DNA of 64,000 nucleotides from Mycteria americana (taxonomy: Eukaryota; Chordata; Aves; Ciconiiformes; Ciconiidae): contig NC_134370.1 of assembly GCF_035582795.1 (NCBI RefSeq), forward strand, positions 37,373,501 to 37,437,500, given 5' to 3'. Below the pieces are notes generated by a model. The model was not told the origin of the DNA. It made no database searches and worked only from the letters and a program-made list of their open reading frames with translations. Positions 55,901 to 64,000 of this stretch are shown piece by piece (position 1 is the stretch's first letter; the number at the start of each line of letters is the position of its first letter). The position numbers were made by a program, and so were the translations under genes.

Positions 55901-58639
55901 ATCCAAAGCATGGCAAAAGGTCAGTAGACAATACATTTGGATTCAAATTCAGGTTCCTGGCTTTGCTGCACCTCATACACTGCACCAGCTCTACTATAAT
56001 CTACATAATCTCTCCTCTAGCCTAATATCTCTCAACCTGAATTCCAGTTCATACAAACTGTCTTTGCATCATTAACTTCAACTAGCGGCAAAAACTGAGG
56101 ACATGCCCTTAAGTGTTTTAACTATGCTCACGTATTACAGAGTCTCTACACAGGCATCACACCTCCTTCTCCTCTTCCTGTTTGTCACAAACCTACTTCA
56201 TCTCCTTCAAACTCCTTCCTCTTCACAATTCTAGAAATGTTCTTGAGAATTTTTCTTGGGTTGCTTAATGTATTTTATCTACCCTGTAATTCTTAACAGG
56301 ACAAAAATTACATATGGGAAAGTGTTTTTTTGCTTTGGGAGTATCACAAAAAAAAAGTCACAGAACACTGCAAAGTGGATAAAACTTAGGCTTATATGAT
56401 TCATGACATTAAAAACCAGAGAATGTCCTCCTTTGCCAATCAGTGAGGCTAAAACACAAGTTAAAGTGAACCTCTCGCTAAAGAAACCAACAGAGTTAGA
56501 AATGTTTATTTTTCCACATTCTGCTTTAGACCTTAAGTCTAAAGGTCTTAATCTAAAACTGACCTGTAGTAAAAAAAAATTCACACTTTTCAACTATCTG
56601 GTAATATATTGGGTTTTGTTATTCCACTTTCCCATTTCTTTGAAATTTTTTAATTATAGTTTGTAGTAAATTTTAGGAAATAAAAGGAGGACAGTGACTC
56701 AGCAATTGAGAAAAATCCCTTGTTCTATCTTTTTAAGTCTGATAATTACTTTAAAGACAGATCTACTCCTCTGGAAAAAAAAAACAAAAACAAAACCAAA
56801 CCCATTTAGAAGTCAGAATCAAACTGCTTAATTGGCAGATTTTTCAGTTTTTAATTGAACTAATTTAATTTTTACCCGATATGGCATCACCCTTAATTTT
56901 CATTTAGTTTCCTTTTTTTACTTTTGGGAATGTTCCCTCTGTTCCTGGCATGTTTCCCTGTCACTCTGATGAATACTGAGACAAAGAAATCCTTCCTTCC
57001 CAGAAATAACTGCCTCATCTGTTGCTAATTTCCCTTCCTATCCCTTATGGAACACATGGCTCCTTTCTATGACCTCTTGCTGTGTACACATTCGTGAGAT
57101 CTTTTATTCCCACCTTTTGCAAAATTTTCCAATTTTGGTAACAACTTTTCAATATATGTTTTCTGTCTATCCTCATCTAGGTAACACAAAAGAAATGAGA
57201 AGTATTTTCATGAATCGCTTAAGCAAAACTGTTAAATGGCTTATTGAATAAAAAAATGGCTTCCCATTTTCCTTTCATCCCTTTTAGCTGCATGTTCATT
57301 TCCATAGCAACAAACTTACATGGTTTCTGTTGCTCATTTTTTTTTTCTTATTTTGCTTCCTTCCTCGTGCTTATGTGCTTTCTTCCTGGCCCCTACATGA
57401 GCTAAGCCTCTGCACAGGCACACACCAAAGAAGTAAAATGGGCAAACGTGCATTTAAAGTTTCACGTTTTAGCTGTTGGATCTAGCCAGGGATTTACTCA
57501 AAACTTACAGTGGCCTGTAACTTAATGACCTTCTGTTGGACACTCTCATGATAAATAACTCTCAAGCACACAGGAATTTTTGGAATTGTATTTTCCCTTC
57601 ACATAATTTGCTCTTGGTTCAACACATCCCTATGCTACAGTCTTAATTAAGAAAGCAGCACAAAACAGTTCTGCAAATCCTCTGCACTAGAAACACTAAA
57701 CAAAGAGACAGTACATTTTTCTAACCTTCCACTTAGTATCTTAATTTAACTTAAATTAACTTTTGATTCAACATTTTAATTTAATCAAAACAATGCAAGT
57801 TAACTATTTTCTTAGAGAAACACGAAATTCCAAAATTCTATGTTAATAATTGTAATATTATACAGGCAGTTCCAGAAAATTCTCTCGTAAGCAAACTTTT
57901 ATTTAATTAATGAGGAAGGCCTAGCAACTTGCATGAAAAGAGTCCATGGAAAGTCCACGGTGATGAAGTCTGTGTGAAATTCTATAGCACTCAAAGACTG
58001 TATTTAGCATTAAAAGAACCTAAAAATTGTGCTGCATAGGTTGAAGATCACGTGGCACTAATGTTTATTTAAATTATAATAGTCTCTTCACAGAAATCTA
58101 CCTTTAAGTACTGCTTCCTTTCCACATTTTCCATGCTAACTGGCTTTTAGAAATTAACTTAGCTAAACATCACTGTGTTTCTCTTTTTCTTGATGTGAAA
58201 CTCATGTGATTTTGAGTCTGAATTCTCACTTCAAATGTAATCAGACATTTCATTTGGTGCTAAGGTAACTTAGCGTTCAGGATCTTGCTCAAACTTAAGA
58301 TAGTTAAGTTAGACCAACTATATACAGCTAATAAAACCAACAGGTAAATCCTTTGCATGAAAATGTGAAACAAGGCCACACAAGTTCTAAATAATTTTAT
58401 TTGAAGTTTGCACAACCTATTTTTTGCACTAGAAAAGATGGACAGAATTTGTCACAACAATTAATTTCCTTTACCGTGACTGAAAATAAAAGATACATTT
58501 TAATACATGTGCAATGTATTAAAATAAGTCTTAGTGAGTAATTAGGATCACCAGGTCAACTACACAATATTTCATGAGAATAAAGTTGCTACTCAGAAAA
58601 TGAGTGCTCTTTTTCTTGCCATTCTCAGCAGCCTTGCTT

Positions 58640-58830
58640 GTTTTGCATATGGTTGCATGTTTAATTAGCAATCCTTCTGTAAGTGTCTGCAATTAGCACA
58701 ATGATGATTAATAAAATAACTCCTTTAAAGCTCCATTTATGCAGCAGAACTGCACAATCAGGTATAATTAATTCATCTAATAAATCATAGCTGATTAACT
58801 AATCTGTTGATTACAAACACATTACTGCAT
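58640..58830. promoter_or_regulatory. cluster of TAAT homeodomain motifs
   Basis: About 190 bp with at least seven TAAT/ATTA cores, several as TAATTA (TTTAATTAGCAA, GCAATTAGC, ATAATTAATTC, CTAATAAATC, GATTAACTAATC), plus CATATG. The density exceeds the surrounding AT-rich DNA by eye and the sequence lacks simple-repeat character. It could be a conserved noncoding element; the target gene is unknown. Confidence 0.3.
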
Positions 58831-60220
58831 AGTCTCCCACCTGAGCTCTGGTGATTTTTCTATCCTGAACAGAAATAAAGTAGTAGTAGTAAACTATAAA
58901 AAAAATGCATTAAGCAGCAAAGATATTGGTTCAGTCAGGAAATTTAGATAGCAAGTATATTCAAAGTTTACTGGGCTTTGTTCATTATTAGTCCCCTCGA
59001 GTAAAAAAAAATAATTGTACTGTCTATTTGTTAAATGTGGACAGGTGAACAATAATTGCTTCTTTAGTTCATTTATATTCTTAAGGAGGGTTGTTTTTAC
59101 AAAGCATCTCAGATTATAGGCCAGAATCACTCTTTGTATAAGCCAGCAGATAGCAGCAAATGCAGCAAAGCAAGCTCACAGTATTGCTCCTCAAGAAGAT
59201 CCAGATCACTAGCCAGAAAGTGATCAGTTTGCATTGTGAGAAGGCAAGGTCAAGGTGGCTGCTAAATATGCCATTGCAACATTGCTGTTAAGCTGCCTCG
59301 ATAGCCGTATCTCACATCTGATGACAAGTCCATGTTTATAGATCACTTTTCAGGTCCATGAACTTCAGAAAGATGGAATACAGAAGAACATGCATTTCCA
59401 TTTGGCGGTTACTTTTGCTTGCCACCTAGCTCTTGAGCTTTGTAGTGCATTTAAATCATATTTTCAGTGTGTTCTGTGTAACAGCAGGAGCTAGAAACTT
59501 TTATTTCAAATGAATCCTAGGATTCTCACACTGTTACTTGCCTTCAGCTACTCAGGCTTACGTAAGATGTAAGTTACAAGTTATGATAAAATTCAAAATA
59601 ACTGGAAATAGGGGAACGTGGCACAACTAAGTTCCTCAGCATTTATAAAGGGCCGACATCCAGCTGTTCCCACAGTATGAAAATGCCTTTGAGTTTGAAA
59701 TACTTTATCCTGAAATATTGCAAAGGCAAAGAACTAAAGCAAAGCTTAGGACAAAAGTGATTTGAAAGGGAAAACAGAGTTTCAGCTAGAGTAACTGAAA
59801 CAGTTCAATATTCCTAATAAATCCAGAGAAAGATGAGAACACTAAAGGAAAAAGTGACAAAATCTGAAGCAGTACATTTCATGAAGAAAATTACAGAACA
59901 AACTTTTAATTTAGGAGCAAATATTCAGTCTTTGAAAAGTAAATGATATTGCTGTAACCAATAAAGTTTTCTTTCAGATTTTAACCAGTTTTATGTGCAT
60001 CACTCTGTCAATATCTTAAATCTTTCTGATAAAACTTTAATTTAAAATATTGACCAAGCATCAGTACTACGAGTCACTGCAATACCATTCATCTTTGAAA
60101 AATACTGTTCATAAAAGGGAACCATAAAGCACATTTCTAAATATTTTTTTTTTTCATATTTTAATTCAAGTAAATTAATGAACATACGAGCATCACTTCA
60201 ATATATGGCAGAGAAGATTG

Positions 60221-60240
60221 ATTTTTTTTTTTTTTTTAAA
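60221..60240. repeat. poly(T) run
   Basis: About 17 T followed by AAAA, 0.4 kb downstream of the PBLD stop. Simple homopolymer; no retrogene is attached to it. Confidence 0.8.
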
Positions 60241-60643
60241 AGGACTGTAGTAGGATTTCATGGAGAATGACTGAGTATGGAAAAATTTTGATTATTTTAT
60301 CAATCAGAAAAGTTTACAATTCAATCCAAGAAGCAGGAATTGCTTTTAACATGGAATTCAGAAATAAAGAAAAGAATAATTTAAAAGCAGAAAAACAAGA
60401 TAGCTGTCCTTGGGCATTTTCTGAGGTCAGTGCACATATGAAGTAGCAAGATGAAAGTGAACAAAACAATACCAAGGATCTTGAAGATTAGAAGTGAGTA
60501 TTTTCAAGCAATTTTAAAAATGGACAATAAGTGATCAAAGACTTTTGAGGACAGTGGTGATCCACTGCCTAGAGCTAAGATATAATCAGCATAATATGAA
60601 TAATTGGAAGGTGTGGGAGATGAAATTATTAGTGTAAATTTCT

Positions 60644-60756
60644 TCAGAAAGTCAGGTTTCCTTCTAATACAATAGCAATTTGCCCTGCAATGTCAACTCT
60701 TCCATCATTACGCAGTGAAATCTTCAACTCTCCTCCACGGTGGGAACATTGAAAAG
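60644..60756 (-). CDS. PBLD: PBLD last coding exon (PhzF-family protein)
   Basis: PBLD (MAWBP) is a cytosolic protein with the PhzF diaminopimelate-epimerase-like fold; its substrate in animals is not settled. On the minus strand the exon starts after a ttctttccatttag acceptor with two bases (CT) of a split codon. It then encodes 36 residues, FQCSHRGGELKISLRNDG, RVDIAGQIAIVLEGNLTF, and TGA at 60,646-60,644. FQCSHRGGEL and DGRVDI(A/R)G are the conserved C-terminal motif of vertebrate PBLD, and the VVLEGxLT end is typical of the whole PhzF family. The gene's other exons, including the DPVTGSAH motif, lie to the right of the window. Position next to ATOH7 agrees with known synteny. I could not fix the poly(A) signal. 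Confidence 0.93.
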
Positions 60757-63700
60757 CTAAATGGAAAGAAGAATCCACAGTTAAAAAACTAGTACCTGTC
60801 ACAAATTATTTAAAAATTAAAAAAAAAATATTAAAAATCATTTCCTCAGGGAAATGAGGCCTCTGTCTCCAGAAAGCAAGCAGCACCAGGGCAAGACTGT
60901 ACCAGGGACACCCTGGATGAATTGTCTTTACAGATTAAGATTAGCTGAGGGTGTATCTCAGACTAGAACTTGTCTATTGAGTCTGACAGATGCTAGTTAA
61001 TACAAGCAGTGAAGGACAGTTTGCTGTGATGTAGCCAACCAAGCTTCCTTTGTATATCTACAGAAGTCTTGAATTCTCCCATTCATGGGATAGACAGTTT
61101 CTGTAGGTAAGAAGGAAGAACACCGAGTGTTATCTGCATAAGAATGAATAATACTTTACTGGTATTGAACATCTGAGGTAGATACTAGGTTCAAAGAATG
61201 TGTTTAGCTAATGGATAAATAAAACTCAAACAGCCAGTGGAAAAAGTCTACAAAGAAGCAAAGATGCTGCTTCAGCTGTCACAAACTGAGACCAAATTCT
61301 TACATAGACAGGAACAGATACTGATTTATATAATCCTGAATATATCATTTAATACTGCTGGATAAAGTTTAAGTAGAAATAGCCTTCCACTTGTAAATAA
61401 TTACAAAACTAAACTTTTGCTTAAACTGTTTAGTCATATACAGGTGGGACGATAATGCTCACTTAGCATACTGAGTGTGTAGACTTGTTCAGCAGTCCAA
61501 TTTTAGCTGCATAACTACTTGATCAGAAAATGGTCTGGTTCAGATGGCATTTAGCAAAGGTTTGAGTTTCATATAGTGTTGTTTTTGTAAAAGGCTGTAA
61601 ATGGATGACGAGGCATTAATGTTCACCATCTCCTTACTCAATGAATTTCCAACTACTACAAAAGTTGTTCAAAGCCAAAGGGCATGTTTTTCCTCACAAA
61701 TCCACAATTTGTAAATTGGGTAGAGATTGTATTCAGATCCCAACAGAGCATAGGATCTCTAACAGATGGCATGCATACTGTACACTTTAAAACAATTTCT
61801 CAGCCACAGCTGACAAACCTCTTCCTTATAACAGGATATCAGATTCTCAGACAAAGCAAACACTCCAAAACAGTGGAAACAGGAGCTACAGAAAGATTGA
61901 TATTGATACTTTCTGTTATTTTCCATTTATAGAACTACTAGTTACTGTTTTTAACTTAGATATTGTTTAACTTAGTGATTAGAGATTAACTTAGAGATTT
62001 CAACTAAGATATTGTTCAGAACAACATCTATGTATGAGGTAATGGGAATATTTTGGACACTTAAAGATCCAGACCTAAATTTGATCAATTATTCTTGCCA
62101 AGTGGGGATACACAGCTAAACTCTCCCACTCCTTCATGATAGCAGATTTAAATAAAAGAGATTAATTATTTCAAATCTTCAGAGGTTGGTTGGGTTTTTT
62201 TTTTCTTTCTTTAGATGTGGAACCAGTGCTGTCTGTTTCATGGCAGGATTACTGAGACTGTTTTGATACTGGTCCATTTTTTATTTTTAAAGAAACCTTC
62301 GAAGTAGAGGAAAAGAGGAAAAAAAATAGAACACAGAAGAAAATTTTACCCAAGCTTATATGAAAATAATACTTGATCTTTTCTTTCTCTCACACAGAAG
62401 CATTGATATTTCACACTATTTAATAGCAGTGTCTCCAGAGACATTCAAGCACCTCTGATGTGCACTCACCTTTTGGATCAGAGTTGTTGCACATCCATTC
62501 CATGTCTGTATTTATTAGGAATATCTCATACTACATATACATTTTATACGTTTTGTATAAAAACAAATATGTACATTCTGATCCATAGAAATAATACATA
62601 ACAGCTGAATTCACAGTGCCCTGAACTCCTCTGTGATTAATGTGAGACAGAGGAAAGTTTAAGAGTAGGTACAAGAACCATGAGATTGAGCATGCTGATA
62701 TCACAGAATCATGCACCACTGCATTCACAAGGTGGCCAGTGGCCTTGTACTAATATTATCCTGTTGTTCCGAGGAGCTTCTTATCAGCCTAAATGTATCT
62801 AAATGACCATTGCTTACAGAATTTGAGGAGTAACAGATTTTCTTCACGACATCATCATAATGCCATTAACTCAGGAACAAGTGCCACTCTTGTACAAATC
62901 TCTATTTTTAGAAATCACCATTATTTTGGTTGAATTTCTAAACCCTATAAAAGGACTGATGGAAGAAGCGCTTGTTCCTTAACCTAAGTGAAGTTAAGAT
63001 CTCCAAGACTTTTTTTTAATTCTAAGAAAGAAGGTGGATAAATCTGATGATTGATGGAGGGAAACACCCCTCCTTTGGCAGAAATGTTACACTTGTATAT
63101 AAATCTGATGTGGTCAATCTGTATGTTGAGATTACCTGGGAAAGAAGAAAGCTGCAATTACAACTCTGCAAAACTCTTCACTGCATGAGAATTCAAATTA
63201 GCAAAAACTTAAATACAGGTAGATATATTCTACTTGAATAAAGCAACTTCTTCACAAAAAAACCAAACAAACAAACAAAAAAACCCACCAAAGTGAGGAG
63301 ACTGAAAAGTTAGAAGATGGGACAGACTGTGTTGAAAGAAATCCTGGCAAAATTTGTGAAAGTATAATCTTACAGTTATCAAAGTAAAGTTTGGGGTTTG
63401 GTTGGGTTTTGATGCCCCACCCGCAAAAAAAAAACCAAAACCCAACAACTCAAATGCTATAAGCCTGTTCTGTACTGGGAAGGAATCAGAGAAGTTAAAG
63501 GTAGTAACAAGAACCAAAATTTCCCCACAAATTAATACAGTTGTCTGAAGTAAACGGGTACAGAAAGATTCCTCTAGCTTCACCTGAGATGAAAAATTGT
63601 CCTGGATAAAGCTCCTTCTCTTCACAATAATTTGGAAAGTCCTCTATAATCTGTTTGGTTATATCCAATTCCTTATGCAGGTTTATAAATGTTATATTAG

Positions 63701-64000
63701 AAATGTGAAAACTACGTGAAGGGCTGGATACAGAGACAGTTGCTAAATATTGCATTCATTAGCAATTATGAAAGTCTATACTTCTGGTATGAGAGATTAG
63801 AATTTTTTAAATATTGCAGAGACTCTTCCAATAAAAAAAAAAGGCAAGGACTGATACTGAACTCTGATTTTACACTCAACTTAAATTCAAGGATATGTAT
63901 ATAGTTTCAAGAAAAATCATAAAGTATTTCACCTTGTAAAAAGACTGGAAAATTCTCTTTGTAGTTGACAGGGGTGGTTGTTGTTTGACAATTTGGTCTA
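60757..64000 (-). other. PBLD: PBLD intron (partial)
   Basis: The preceding exon should end with the first base of a codon whose last bases are CT, and should carry the DPVTGSAH region. It was not found up to the window edge, so the intron exceeds 3.2 kb. A candidate in-frame microexon at 62,470-62,505 is listed separately. A local array of AACTTAGA/GATATTG sequence lies at 61,950-62,015. Confidence 0.7.
62470..62505 (-). other. PBLD: possible 36 bp in-frame microexon in PBLD
   Basis: On the minus strand, an AG (aataaatacag) is followed by 36 open bases and a perfect donor AAAAG|gtgagt. Its length is a multiple of three and its phases fit the phase-1 intron before the last exon; it would insert about 12 residues (core MEWMCNNSDPK). 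The acceptor lacks a good pyrimidine tract and the insert is not in the PBLD proteins I know, so it may be a chance match. Confidence 0.2.

Larger units (their letters stand above)
42990..60600. other. intergenic region ATOH7-PBLD
   Basis: About 17.6 kb without recognisable genes, upstream of ATOH7. Content seen: microsatellites and old repeats (annotated), and several compact motif-rich stretches that may be retinal enhancers (43.95, 45.28-45.41, 51.3-51.7 and 58.64-58.83 kb). Open frames inside are short and lack domains. Confidence 0.7.

Noticed and set aside
63230-63755. Two overlapping minus-strand open frames (up to 131 codons) near the right end
   Set aside because: They do not match any PBLD sequence I know and include poly-Phe/Gly stretches from T-rich DNA; taken as chance frames in the PBLD intron.
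63920-64000. Possible PBLD exon at the right edge
   Set aside because: A donor-like TTACAAG|gtgaaa exists on the minus strand, but the upstream translation does not match PBLD in any frame.
1-64000. CRISPR arrays, tRNA or rRNA genes, bacterial-type operons
   Set aside because: None seen; the exon-intron structure and repeats are those of a vertebrate nuclear genome.

Overview
The window is nuclear DNA from a bird. Three vertebrate genes are recognisable from their spliced or intact reading frames, in the order MYPN (+), ATOH7 (-), PBLD (-), which is the gene order of the human chromosome 10q21 region. Repeats are sparse. They include a CR1 LINE tail that keeps part of its reading frame and a solo long terminal repeat of a type common in avian genomes, which together point to a bird. 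I cannot name the species.

1-31.1 kb (possibly to 32 kb): the 3' part of MYPN (myopalladin) on the + strand. Twelve coding exons were joined by hand. All splice phases agree, and together they give 825 residues plus a split first codon. They cover the end of the second Ig domain, a long Ser/Pro/Gln-rich linker with a Pro-rich SH3-binding segment, Ig domains 3, 4 and 5, and a tail ending VVESEEL. The first part of the gene lies to the left of the window. The largest intron (7.8-20.4 kb) contains a CR1 tail and an ancient MIR-like SINE. The intron before the last Ig exon contains a complete 602 bp solo LTR with a perfect 5 bp target duplication, ending 139 bp before that exon.

31-41 kb: intergenic, AT-rich, with simple repeats and degraded interspersed repeats.

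41.7-42.2 kb: single-exon ATOH7, the bHLH proneural factor for retinal ganglion cells, on the - strand. About 560 bp upstream of the ATG there is a TATA box with two CACCTG E-boxes just upstream of it, spaced one helical turn apart, and two more E-boxes beyond. This looks like the autoregulated proximal promoter known for this gene.

43-60.6 kb: an 18 kb gene desert. Several compact stretches in it carry E-box, homeodomain, OTX-type and octamer motifs and are candidates for the distal retinal enhancers of ATOH7.

60.6-64 kb: the last coding exon of PBLD (a PhzF-family protein) on the - strand, then part of its preceding intron, which holds one possible in-frame microexon.

The three genes do not form a functional pathway: MYPN is a sarcomere scaffold, ATOH7 a neural transcription factor and PBLD an isomerase-fold protein. 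They are neighbours by conserved synteny. I found no bacterial-type system, CRISPR array, tRNA or rRNA gene.
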